This document shows, piece by piece, positions 17,036 to 25,207 of a DNA stretch of 56,289 nt. This DNA is from Clostridiales bacterium (GTDB taxonomy: Bacteria > Bacillota > Clostridia > Oscillospirales > CAG-382), in the NCBI GenBank assembly GCA_003452915.1, contig DMMZ01000001.1:11432-67720 (forward strand), given 5' to 3'. The notes below the pieces were generated by a model. That model was not told the DNA's origin and did not search any database. It saw nothing but the letters and a program-made list of their open reading frames with translations. Numbering within the stretch: position 1 is the first letter of the stretch; the number at the start of each line of letters is the position of its first letter. The translations under genes were made by a program, and so were the position numbers.

Positions 17036-17697
17036 TTTGATTTATTGAAAAATACTAGGTTATTTGCAAAAATGACCGAAAAAGATATACAGGTGATGCT
17101 AATTGTTTAGGCAGTCGTAATCTTAGCTTTCAAAAAGGAGAATTTATATTTCTAGCCGAGCAGACCGCACCTTCAGTGGGCATTCTGATTTCGGGAAAGG
17201 CACAACTTATAAAAGAAAACATGCTTGGTGATTCTATGATTATCGGCACTCTTGAAGCAGGTGATATGTTTGGAGAGACATATGCCTGTATGGGAATAAG
17301 CAAAGTTCCCATCTCAGTTATTGCACTTGACAAGTGTGAGGTGCTTCTGCTGGATATAAGACGTATCGTACACACCTGTAAAAATGCCTGTGCGTTTCAT
17401 CAGCAATTAATTTCTAACCTTTTACAAATTATCGCTCAAAAAAACGCTGTGCTCAATCAAAAGATGTCTTATATTACACATAAAACTATCCGAAACCGTT
17501 TGGAAGCATATTTTTACGGAATGATGGAGCAAAGCGGTTCTTATGAATTTACCGTGCCATTTAATCGTGTTGAACTATCGGATTATCTTTGCATTGACCG
17601 CAGCGCAATGTGCAGGAAGTTATCTAATATGAAAAAAGAAGGTATAATAAATTACAACGGTAACAAATTCATTTGGCTGGCAAAACAACTTGGTTAA
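17033..17697 (+). pseudogene. Crp/Fnr family regulator with a single-base frameshift
   Basis: The product would be about 221 residues: cyclic-nucleotide-binding-like domain (MFDLLKNTRLFAKMTEKDIQVML, then NCLGSRNLSFQKGEFIF, APSVGILISG, GDMFGE) and a C-terminal HTH_Crp domain (RVELSDYLCIDRSAMCRKL). The two halves are in different frames: at 17099-17101 the codon for Leu lacks one base, so the ATG-initiated frame stops at 17108-17110. The rest of the gene is intact, so this is either a recent mutation or a sequence error. Internal in-frame starts exist (17176) but would lose the beginning of the sensor domain. It is the likely regulator of the divergent hcp gene. Confidence 0.85.
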
Positions 17698-17706
17698 TAA
17701 TATATA

Positions 17707-17735
17707 TTGACTTATAAACAATTATGATATATCCT
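17707..17735 (+). promoter_or_regulatory. promoter for the thioesterase/esterase/acyltransferase cluster
   Basis: TTGACT (17707-17712), 17-base spacer, TATCCT (17730-17735); the next gene starts at 17784 with an AAAAGGGGAT ribosome-binding site. Confidence 0.45.
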
Positions 17736-17783
17736 TTAATTAAGAAATTAATAGGTGTTAAATTTTAAAAGGGGATAGGTAAA

Positions 17784-18239
17784 ATGAAATCGATAACCGA
17801 ATCCAAATCAATTCTATCCGAAGTAATGCTACCAAGTCAGGCTAATCCTGCAGGAAAAGTTCATGGCGGAGAGATTATGAAAATAATGGATACCTGCGGT
17901 GGTGTTGCTGCTATGCGACACGCTAAAACAAATGTTGTAACCGTCAGAGTGGATGAATTGGTTTTTTATCAGTCAATACAGGTCGGTCAGCTTGTAATAT
18001 GCGAAGCTGAAGTCTCGTTTGTAGGAAAAACCTCAATGGAAATTCATATAACCGTAAAGGTTGAGGACATGACCTCCAATACGCCTACAAAAATTGCATT
18101 GACTGCATTTTTTACTTATGTTGCATTAGATAGCGACGGAAAACCCTGTGTTGTTCCAGAATTGCTTCTTGAAACTAAAGAAGAAAAAATGATCTTTGAA
18201 CAAAGAAAGCAAAAATATCTGGAGAATAAGAGAAAGTGA
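17784..18239 (+). CDS. acyl-CoA thioesterase, hotdog fold (YciA-like)
   Basis: 151 residues with the YciA/ACOT signature near residue 20: NPAGKVHGGEIMKIMDTCGGVAA, where the H-G-G and the following Asp fit the catalytic loop. A VRVDELVFYQSIQVGQLV strand follows. It hydrolyses acyl-CoA to acid and CoA. It leads a run of lipid-related genes (esterase, HxxxDG acyltransferase) transcribed in the same direction. Acyl chain length cannot be predicted from sequence. Confidence 0.88.
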   Translation: MKSITESKSILSEVMLPSQANPAGKVHGGEIMKIMDTCGGVAAMRHAKTNVVTVRVDELVFYQSIQVGQLVICEAEVSFVGKTSMEIHITVKVEDMTSNTPTKIALTAFFTYVALDSDGKPCVVPELLLETKEEKMIFEQRKQKYLENKRK

Positions 18240-18278
18240 ATTATTTTTACATTCAAAAAATAAAGTGGGGTACAATAA

Positions 18279-19178
18279 ATGCCAAGGATAATTAGAGAAA
18301 TATTGATATCCCAGATGAGGCTTGCACGTCCGATTTTCAAACGTATGGAGCTTGACAGCGTTCGGAAATATCAGGATTTTATCGGAACTTTGCAAGCTAA
18401 AATTTTAGGCAGCAAGGTCAGATACCTAGAAGAGCATTTTGATGGGTTTAAGGCTGAATGGGCGATACCTCAGAAGATAGAAAATGATAACGTTGTCTTA
18501 TATTTACACGGCGGAAGCTACACAGCAGGTTCACTTACATACGCAAAAGGCTTTGGCGGTGTGCTTGCGAATAAGCTTAGCTGTCGGGTGTTATGTGTAG
18601 GTTATCGGCTTGCTCCAGAATTTCCGTTTCCAAGCGGTTTGAACGATGCGGTAAGTGCTTACAAACGTATTCTTGAAAAACATCCAGCAAAGAATATATC
18701 GTTTATCGGTGAATCTGCCGGCGGAGGTATGTGTTTTGCTCTGTGTTTAAAATTAAAAGAGGAAGCTGTTCCGCTTCCTGCTTGTGTTGTCGCACTTTCT
18801 CCGTGGACTGACCTTACCTTTACGAGTAAATCATATCAAGGAAACTCAGAGCATGACCCGTCTATGTCAGAAGATTCGTTAAGATATTCGGCAAAATTAT
18901 ATTTTGGAAATGAAAATCCAAAGAATCCGCTTATATCACCTATTTATGGTGATCTTGAAGGTTTACCTCCTTGCTTTTTAATCGCAGGAAACAGTGAGAT
19001 ACTTGAAGATGACACCAGAATTATGGCAGAGCAACTTATGAAATATGGAGTAAAAGTAAAAACTATTATTGCCGAAGGTATGTGGCACGTATATGTATTG
19101 TTTAAAATTGCTGAAGCAAAACAAGCACTCGAGGAAATTAAAATATTTATTTCGGAGAATTGTCTTGAGGAAAAATAG
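18279..19178 (+). CDS. alpha/beta hydrolase, HSL-type esterase/lipase
   Basis: 299 residues of the alpha/beta hydrolase-3 (hormone-sensitive lipase) family. The oxyanion-hole motif is H77-G-G-S, the nucleophile elbow G-E-S146-A-G, the acid lies in GNSEILEDD, and the catalytic His in GMWHVYV. It should cleave short- to medium-chain esters in the cytoplasm; no signal peptide is seen. Its stop codon directly abuts the start of the next gene (19179), indicating translational coupling with the acyltransferase. Confidence 0.9.
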   Translation: MPRIIREILISQMRLARPIFKRMELDSVRKYQDFIGTLQAKILGSKVRYLEEHFDGFKAEWAIPQKIENDNVVLYLHGGSYTAGSLTYAKGFGGVLANKLSCRVLCVGYRLAPEFPFPSGLNDAVSAYKRILEKHPAKNISFIGESAGGGMCFALCLKLKEEAVPLPACVVALSPWTDLTFTSKSYQGNSEHDPSMSEDSLRYSAKLYFGNENPKNPLISPIYGDLEGLPPCFLIAGNSEILEDDTRIMAEQLMKYGVKVKTIIAEGMWHVYVLFKIAEAKQALEEIKIFISENCLEEK

Positions 19179-20474
19179 ATGACAAATAATAATTATAATC
19201 AAAAAAATCGTCATTGGATGAAACTTGACAATGCAGCGAAAATATTCCCTGCGGCTATGTCAAGAGGTTGGATGTCAATGTTTCGGTTGTCTGCTGAATT
19301 AACGGAACCTGTCGATATTGAAGTATTACAAAAAGCTCAAATAAGAACAGTAAAACGCTTTCCATCCATTTCACTCAGACTCAGGAAAGGTGTATTCTGG
19401 TATTACCTTGAGCATATAGAAGCAGAACCTCCGTTATACGAAGATGCTGCAAATCCCTGTATCAGAATTAACTTTAAGCAAAATAATGGTTATATGTTCA
19501 GGGTAAGATACCATGACACAAAAATTGCGTTGGAATTTTTTCATGTGCTTACCGATGGGACAGGCGGTTTATGCTTTTTAAAAACGCTTGTTGCGGAATA
19601 TTTAACTCTTAAATATGGTATTTGTATACCACGATCTGATTCAATACTCGATTGTAATGAAGCTCCGAAGCTCGAAGAAACTGAAGACAGTTATATAAAA
19701 TATGCACGTGACGTTAAGGTGAGCCGCATAAGTGAAGCTGCATATCATCTTTCGGGGACTTCTGAGGACAAAGACTTTATGCATATAACAACTGCACTTC
19801 TTTCTGCTTCGGAGGTTATTTCTAAAGCAAAGTCATACAATGTAACCGTAACCGAATATATATTGGCTAATTTGATTATGGCGATCTATGATGCACAAAA
19901 GGCCGAAATTGACATAAAACACAGAAAACCAATCGTAATATGTGTTCCTGTTAATTTACGTAAATATTACCCTACAAGCACTATGCGAAATTTTGCAGGT
20001 ATAGTAAATATCGGAATTTCACCTAAATTTGGTGACTACACGTTTGAGGAAACTTTAAAGGTAGTAAAGCACCAAATGGGTTTGCAGACCTCCGAAAAAA
20101 TGATGAATGCCTGGATGACTACAAATGTAAGTACGGAAAAAAATACATTTATGAGAGTGGCTCCGTTATTTATAAAAAATCCGACTATGAAAATCGCTTA
20201 TGGATTTAATGCTGACCGCGCTTCCTCGACAACGCTTTCTAATTTAGGAAACATTAAACTGCCAGAAGAAATGGCTTGTTTTGTAACTCGTTTTGATTTT
20301 ATGTTAGGTTCTTCAAAGAAAAATCCGGCGGTGTGCGGTTGTATTACCTATAACGACTTAATGAGTATCAATATTACCAGACAAATAAAAGAACCTACAC
20401 TCGAACACAACTTTTATACAAGGCTGGTTATGCAGGGTATTCATGTAAAAATCGAGAGTAATCAAAGATATTAG
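19179..20474 (+). CDS. HxxxDG acyltransferase (alcohol acetyltransferase/condensation-domain superfamily)
   Basis: 431 residues with the catalytic motif H122-V-L-T-D126-G127 and a C-terminal segment (RASSTTLSNLGNIKLPEEM) resembling the DFGWG/structural region of CAT/PapA/WS-DGAT-type enzymes. These enzymes transfer acyl groups from a CoA or carrier thioester to alcohols or amines. It is coupled to the upstream esterase. Together with the thioesterase they suggest making and turning over an ester lipid or volatile ester; this is inference from context. It ends just before repeat copy E. Confidence 0.75.
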   Translation: MTNNNYNQKNRHWMKLDNAAKIFPAAMSRGWMSMFRLSAELTEPVDIEVLQKAQIRTVKRFPSISLRLRKGVFWYYLEHIEAEPPLYEDAANPCIRINFKQNNGYMFRVRYHDTKIALEFFHVLTDGTGGLCFLKTLVAEYLTLKYGICIPRSDSILDCNEAPKLEETEDSYIKYARDVKVSRISEAAYHLSGTSEDKDFMHITTALLSASEVISKAKSYNVTVTEYILANLIMAIYDAQKAEIDIKHRKPIVICVPVNLRKYYPTSTMRNFAGIVNIGISPKFGDYTFEETLKVVKHQMGLQTSEKMMNAWMTTNVSTEKNTFMRVAPLFIKNPTMKIAYGFNADRASSTTLSNLGNIKLPEEMACFVTRFDFMLGSSKKNPAVCGCITYNDLMSINITRQIKEPTLEHNFYTRLVMQGIHVKIESNQRY

Positions 20475-20572
20475 TTTAAAAATTTATTTTCAAAAACGTT
20501 TTTGTCCTTTTTGCTCAAAATGGAGCGAAAAGTACAATTCCCAAACTTTATTGAAAGGTTGTTTAAAATATG
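20475..20572 (+). repeat. structured repeat, copy E (degenerate)
   Basis: Fills the whole gap between two co-directional genes. An imperfect AT palindrome follows the upstream stop. Then comes ACGTTTTTGTCC, a hairpin CTTTTTGCTC/GAGCGAAAAG, and the diagnostic ACAATTCCC. The copy ends TTGAAAGG, with the ATG of the zinc-ribbon membrane protein 11 bases later at 20570. It is diverged from the other copies but keeps the same order of parts. Confidence 0.6.
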
Positions 20573-21274
20573 TCATACTGTGTAAACTGTGGAGTTGAGC
20601 TTTCGGAATCAGAAAAAAAGTGTCCGCTATGCGATGTTCCTGTTTATAACCCAAAGAATCCATGGAAAAAGCCGGAAAGACGACCTTATCCCGAAAAACT
20701 TGAAGAGGTTATAAGAACAATAGATGTTCAATATGTTGCATGGCTGGCTACACTCATATTACTTATTCCCTGCGGAGTATCACTTATAAGCAATATTACA
20801 ATAAATAAAGAGCTGTCCTGGTCATTGTATGTAATCGGTGCTTGTCTTTGCCTTTTTGTATGGGTGATATTACCTTTCTTATTAAAAAAATGGAAACCTT
20901 ATTTGTTTGTTTTATTTAACGGAGCTGCAACTGCTCTGTATCTGACATTAATCAATTACCTTACAAACTGGAATGATTGGCTGTTATCACTTGCTATTCC
21001 GTTATTAATCGCAGCTATTGCTTATTCTTTAATCTTCACCTTTATTGTCAGACGGAAATTTTTGATTTTGGTTAAAGTCGCTCTGATTACAATATTTTTC
21101 GGATTAATGGCTGTAGGAATTGAGGTTATTTTAAATAATTATTTAAACCTTGATTTTAAATTCAGATGGTCACTTTATGTTGAGCTTGTCTGCATGGTTT
21201 TCGGTGTATTACTCTTAATAATAAATAAACGCAGACGCTGGAAAGAAGAAATACGCCGCAGATTATTCTTCTAA
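20570..21274 (+). CDS. zinc-ribbon membrane protein (DUF6320-like)
   Basis: 234 residues. A zinc ribbon at the N-terminus (CVNCG...CPLCDVP, residues 4-24) is followed by a proline-rich linker and six probable membrane helices between about residues 60 and 225, ending in a basic cytoplasmic tail (NKRRRWKEEIRRRLFF). Proteins of this kind are found next to esterase and alcohol acetyltransferase genes in Clostridia, which agrees with the order here. Function is unknown; a membrane role in the same lipid process is inferred from co-localisation. Confidence 0.7.
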   Translation: MSYCVNCGVELSESEKKCPLCDVPVYNPKNPWKKPERRPYPEKLEEVIRTIDVQYVAWLATLILLIPCGVSLISNITINKELSWSLYVIGACLCLFVWVILPFLLKKWKPYLFVLFNGAATALYLTLINYLTNWNDWLLSLAIPLLIAAIAYSLIFTFIVRRKFLILVKVALITIFFGLMAVGIEVILNNYLNLDFKFRWSLYVELVCMVFGVLLLIINKRRRWKEEIRRRLFF

Positions 21275-21285
21275 AAAAAAACTTA

Positions 21286-21331
21286 GGAGCTGACTAAAAA
21301 TGATTTAGTGAAATCATTTTTAGTCAGCTCC
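21286..21331. terminator. long perfect hairpin terminator
   Basis: A 21-bp perfect stem (21286-21306 with 21311-21331) and a 4-base loop lies between convergent genes. On the minus strand it is followed by a run of nine T, so it is a strong terminator for the 46-residue gene. On the plus strand it lacks a T-run, so termination there is less certain. Confidence 0.75.
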
Positions 21332-21340
21332 CTTGTCTAC

Positions 21341-21481
21341 TTATCTTTTGGTATTGGGTCCCAGAGATTCTTTTTTAGTGTTATGATTTTGGTTCTTATT
21401 ATCTGACGAACCCGATTTTGTTGTTTTTGTTGACTTGTCTTTTGTAGTATCATTTTTCTTATTATTCTTTTTGTCCGGCAT
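21341..21481 (-). CDS. 46-residue Lys/Asn/Thr-rich small protein
   Basis: A short ORF starting MPDKKNNKKN and ending NTKR, made almost only of Lys, Asn, Thr, Ser and Asp, with no Cys, Trp, Tyr or hydrophobic core. It is probably disordered. Support for a real gene: AAAGG lies 13 bases before its ATG as part of repeat copy C, and a strong terminator follows its stop. I recognise no family; a role as a nucleic-acid-binding or spore-associated peptide would be a guess. Confidence 0.55.
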   Translation of the reverse strand: MPDKKNNKKNDTTKDKSTKTTKSGSSDNKNQNHNTKKESLGPNTKR

Positions 21482-21573
21482 AATTATTACTATTCCTTTC
21501 CTCAGCATTTATGCTGACAGTGGGAATTGTGCCGGAAAGGCACAAAACCGTGTTTGAAAATTCATTTTCAAAC
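21482..21573 (-). repeat. structured repeat, copy C (minimal form)
   Basis: Read on the minus strand: hairpin GTTTGAAAAT/ATTTTCAAAC (21573-21552), then ACGGTTTTGTGCC-TTTCC-GGCACAATTCCC with no inserted hairpins. A TCAGCAT/ATGCTGA hairpin follows, then GGAAAGG 13 bases before the ATG of the 46-residue gene. This copy defines the minimal core of the family. A GAGGTG site lies just upstream of its first hairpin although no gene ends there. Confidence 0.75.
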
Positions 21574-21700
21574 TTATCACCTCAAATATAGTATTTCGTA
21601 AAAGATAATTACTATTCTTAATTCAAAACAGAAATAAAACCGGAATATTATTTTCTACCGTAGGCAAAATAAAATATATTATTGCAAAATAGGAGAAACT

Positions 21701-22696
21701 ATGTTTCCAGTGAAAATATATTACGAGCCTGCTATCGACGAATATACGTTGGGGAAAACACTGAGAGAAAAATATAAGGATGTACCTCAGATACCTATAG
21801 AAAGTCATAATAATATTTTTGAGCTACGTTCCAGACCCAACTCAGATTTTGTGGAAATGAAAAAATATCTGATTATTGGTGTTCGGAAAACTCACAAATA
21901 TGCTGATAACTTCAAAACCTCCGATTTTCTAGTACCTTTTACTTCCTCGGGATGCAGTGCAATGTGTTTGTATTGTTATCTGGTTTGTAATTATAACAAA
22001 TGTTCATATCTGCGTATCTTTGTAAATCAAGAAGAAATTCTGAACAAACTTATAAAAAAATCACACTCAACAGAAAAAGAATGTGTATTTGAAATAGGCA
22101 GCAACAGCGATTTAATTCTTGAAAACATGATAACAAATTCACTTATAACTACAATCGAGGAATTCGGTAAAAAAGGCAGGGGAGCTATAACCTTTCCAAC
22201 CAAGTTTTCAATGGTTGATAAATTATTAAATCTTGATCATAACGGAAAAGTTATTTTCCGAATGAGCATTAACCCAAGCGAGATAATTAGGGATGTTGAA
22301 ATCGGAACATCAACACTGATGAGCAGAATTATTGCCTTGAATAAAATGTGCGAAGCCGGATATAAAGTCGGATTGTTGATAGCACCTGTAATTATGTTAA
22401 AAAACTGGAGAATGATATATACGGAGATGCTTGACACCCTTTATGAGAACCTTACAGAAAAGGTTAAAAACAGTATGTTTATAGAAGTAATTTTTATGAC
22501 ATACAGTTATGTTCATCGTGCAATTAATGACCAGGCTTTTCCTGACCGACAAAAGTTATATAACCAGCAGCTTATGACAGGAAGGGGTAGGGGTAAATAC
22601 TGTTATAGGCAGTATTATCGTGAGGATGGCGAAGCTTTTTTACGGTATGAAATAGGTAAACGATTTAATTGTGCGAATATAATTTATGTGGTTTAA
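21701..22696 (+). CDS. splB: spore photoproduct lyase family radical SAM protein
   Basis: 331 residues. The radical SAM cluster motif is C85-SAM-C89-LY-C92, followed by SPL-family features FEIGSNSDLILEN, GRGAITFPTKF, RMSINPSEI and the C-terminal KYCYRQYYR...INP-type core. SPL repairs the thymine dimer 5-thyminyl-5,6-dihydrothymine during spore germination. Length matches SPL (about 340). Its presence is the main hint that the organism forms spores. It is monocistronic, with a terminator immediately after the stop codon. Confidence 0.88.
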   Translation: MFPVKIYYEPAIDEYTLGKTLREKYKDVPQIPIESHNNIFELRSRPNSDFVEMKKYLIIGVRKTHKYADNFKTSDFLVPFTSSGCSAMCLYCYLVCNYNKCSYLRIFVNQEEILNKLIKKSHSTEKECVFEIGSNSDLILENMITNSLITTIEEFGKKGRGAITFPTKFSMVDKLLNLDHNGKVIFRMSINPSEIIRDVEIGTSTLMSRIIALNKMCEAGYKVGLLIAPVIMLKNWRMIYTEMLDTLYENLTEKVKNSMFIEVIFMTYSYVHRAINDQAFPDRQKLYNQQLMTGRGRGKYCYRQYYREDGEAFLRYEIGKRFNCANIIYVV

Positions 22697-22718
22697 GTCA
22701 TTGTGGATTCAATGACTT
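22695..22718 (+). terminator. terminator after splB
   Basis: A perfect 9-bp stem AAGTCATTG/CAATGACTT with a 6-base loop, overlapping the stop codon and followed by TTTTTATAT. Confidence 0.75.
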
Positions 22719-22869
22719 TTTTATATGGTAATTAATTGTAATTTATGGTATTATAGCCGACATAAGCATTTTATTAGAAAAATGATATTTTCACGATGTA
22801 AACAAAATTTATTATACATAAAGAATACACATTGAATCGTTAATATATATAAGGAAGGTGGGGATTATA

Positions 22870-23544
22870 TTGAAATATAAGCTATTAATAGTCGAAGATG
22901 AACCAAGAATGAGAGAAATTATCAATGATTATTTTTCGGTTAAGGATTTTAGTTTATGTGAAGCGAAAAATGGTACTGAAGCATTGGAGATACTTGAAAA
23001 TAATGAATTTGATATAATTTTGCTGGATATCATGATGCCGAAAACAGACGGACTTTCTGTTTGTAAAAAGGTTCGGTTAAAAAGTGAAGTGCCGATTATT
23101 TTTCTGACGGCAAAATCGGACGAGGACGATAAATTATACGGCTATAATCTTGGTGCAGATGACTACATAACAAAACCATTTTCTTTGCCTGTTTTATATG
23201 CCAAAGTAGTTGCTTTAATAAAACGAACAAACGGCAGTATTATTAATGACGAGATAAATATTAGCGGAATAAAAATCAATACAAAAAGTCAAAAAGTAAC
23301 TGTTGATGACAAAGAAGTTTTGCTTACTCCGAAAGAATATGATTTATTGTTGTGTCTTATTAAAAATAAGGACAGAGTTATGACAAGAGACCAGCTACTA
23401 ACAAAAGTGTGGGGATTTAATTATTTCGGGAATGACCGTGTTGTCGATACGCAAATAAAAAAACTCAGGGCTGCCCTAGGCGACAAGGCAGTCTGTATCT
23501 GTACGGTTATAAAATCCGGCTATAAGTTCAAGGAGGTGCAGTAA
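22870..23544 (+). CDS. OmpR/PhoB-family response regulator
   Basis: About 225 residues: receiver domain with the acidic pair E9/D10, phosphoacceptor D53 in LLDIMMP, the Thr in LTAKSD and the Lys in TKPFS, then a winged-helix domain (LTPKEYDLLLCLIKN, DRVVDTQIKKLRAALG). I use TTG at 22870 because AAGGAAGGTGGGG lies at the right distance; the GTG at 22858 is inside that site. It is a DNA-binding regulator, one base from the sensor kinase gene at 23546. The receiver looks functional even though the partner kinase has lost its phosphoacceptor. Confidence 0.92.
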   Translation: MKYKLLIVEDEPRMREIINDYFSVKDFSLCEAKNGTEALEILENNEFDIILLDIMMPKTDGLSVCKKVRLKSEVPIIFLTAKSDEDDKLYGYNLGADDYITKPFSLPVLYAKVVALIKRTNGSIINDEINISGIKINTKSQKVTVDDKEVLLTPKEYDLLLCLIKNKDRVMTRDQLLTKVWGFNYFGNDRVVDTQIKKLRAALGDKAVCICTVIKSGYKFKEVQ

Positions 23545-23545
23545 A

Positions 23546-25186
23546 ATGAAAAAAAGTAAATCATACAAAAACATTATTATAAAAACAACCGCTGCTTTTT
23601 TATCTTTTTATTTTGTTATGATGGCGGTTATTACATGCGTTCATGCAGATAATGTGAGAAAAAATATGCGTTATAAAACTCAATTTGAAATTAATAAAAT
23701 GGAAGAGATTTTAGACGATGCAACAAATTATTCTTATTATAAAAGTATAAATTCTTTCCCTGAAAATACCACTGAGAGTTATGAGGTATTTAAACTTTAT
23801 CAAAAATTAGAATCAGTTATGATAAATCTTGCTGGTGAGAATATATATATAAGATTAACTATTTATGACAACAATAATAATATAATTGCAAAATCAGGAA
23901 ATGTTTTATTTTTTTCGGGAAATTATGGATATAGTCATAACAAATGTATACCTTTAAATGAGTTTATGTCACGAGATGAAATTAATGAATTATTTTCAAT
24001 TAATAATCTTTGGGCTCTCGAGACAATACAAATAACTGGCTATGATTATGATAAATATGTTATACCTGAAAAAATAAAAGTTTTTGATGATAAACATGAT
24101 GACAACCTATATAAAGAAAAAATATTTAATATTAAAGATAATGAAGGATTAATTAAAACTGAATATATAAAAGATTATACAACTTTATATTTTGAAAGAA
24201 CAGATGACAATGGACCGATTACAGATTCTATGTCAAAAAGGTATTCATATTGTGATGAACTTGCTAGACCATCTTTAGAATACTGGCAAACTGAAGGAAC
24301 ATTTCTAAATAAACAAAAAAAAGATAATATTATAAAAGGTGAGTACGGCTATGTATTAGGTAAATCATTATGTTATATAAATTACGGATATGTATATTAT
24401 CCGCTTGAAGTTGCATTACCACAGCTTATTCCGATTTACATTTTATGTTTTATATTTGTGTTATTATTAATATTTATACTATCAAATAAAATGGTTAGGG
24501 TATTCTATAAACAACAAAAACTTGAGCAAAACCGCAAGGATTTAACCAACGCCATAGCCTATGAATTAAAAACCCCACTAGGTATTATCAGGAGCTATAG
24601 CGAAGGCTTAAAGGAAAACATAAATATTGATAAAAAAGATTATTATCTTGACGTTATTGTTGACGAAACCGAAAAAATGGATAAAATGGTTATTGAGATG
24701 CTTAATTTATCAAAGCTAGAAGCTAATGCTTATGAATTAAAGTTAGAGACATTCTCTCTTGTCGAGCTGACACAAAAAGAGATTGACAAGCATAAAAGTC
24801 TTTACAATCATAAAGGTTTGAATATAATATTTAATTATGATAATAATCATGAGGTTAAAGCAGACAAAAAGGGATTTGAATATGTAATTTCCAACTTTAT
24901 TTCGAATGCTTTAAAGCATACTCCTAACGAAATGAATATTATAATTAATATTGAGAACAGCAATAACAAGATCGTTTTTTCAATTGAAAATCAGGGTGAT
25001 AAGATATCCGAAGAAAAGCTACCGAGAATCTGGGACAGCTTTTATAAAGCAGTTGAATCAAGGGAAAGAAAAGACGGCGGAACAGGGCTGGGACTTACGA
25101 TTGCAAAAAATTATTTAGTGTTACACAAAGCACAATATGGTTGTGAAAACACCGAAAACGGAGTTAAATTCTGGTTTAAAATATAA
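23546..25186 (+). CDS. sensor histidine kinase with Tyr in place of the phosphoacceptor His
   Basis: 546 residues. One membrane helix at about 9-32, a large extracytoplasmic domain of about 255 residues, a second helix at about 293-315, then the DHp and ATPase domains. The H-box reads A-Y339-E-L-K-T-P-L, where nearly all kinases have His. The N-box (NFISNALKHTP), G1 (ENQGDK) and G2 (GGTGLGL) are intact. A single C-to-T change (CAT to TAT) would explain it. It could be a pseudo-kinase that still binds ATP or acts as a phosphatase, or a recent mutation. The sensed signal is unknown. Confidence 0.93.
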   Translation: MKKSKSYKNIIIKTTAAFLSFYFVMMAVITCVHADNVRKNMRYKTQFEINKMEEILDDATNYSYYKSINSFPENTTESYEVFKLYQKLESVMINLAGENIYIRLTIYDNNNNIIAKSGNVLFFSGNYGYSHNKCIPLNEFMSRDEINELFSINNLWALETIQITGYDYDKYVIPEKIKVFDDKHDDNLYKEKIFNIKDNEGLIKTEYIKDYTTLYFERTDDNGPITDSMSKRYSYCDELARPSLEYWQTEGTFLNKQKKDNIIKGEYGYVLGKSLCYINYGYVYYPLEVALPQLIPIYILCFIFVLLLIFILSNKMVRVFYKQQKLEQNRKDLTNAIAYELKTPLGIIRSYSEGLKENINIDKKDYYLDVIVDETEKMDKMVIEMLNLSKLEANAYELKLETFSLVELTQKEIDKHKSLYNHKGLNIIFNYDNNHEVKADKKGFEYVISNFISNALKHTPNEMNIIINIENSNNKIVFSIENQGDKISEEKLPRIWDSFYKAVESRERKDGGTGLGLTIAKNYLVLHKAQYGCENTENGVKFWFKI

Positions 25187-25207
25187 TTAGTAAAAGTGAG
25201 TTAATCA

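Noticed and set aside
21286..21331. The 21-bp hairpin as an IS inverted repeat or CRISPR-like element
   Set aside because: Only one copy, 4-base loop, T-run on one side and convergent genes fit a terminator.
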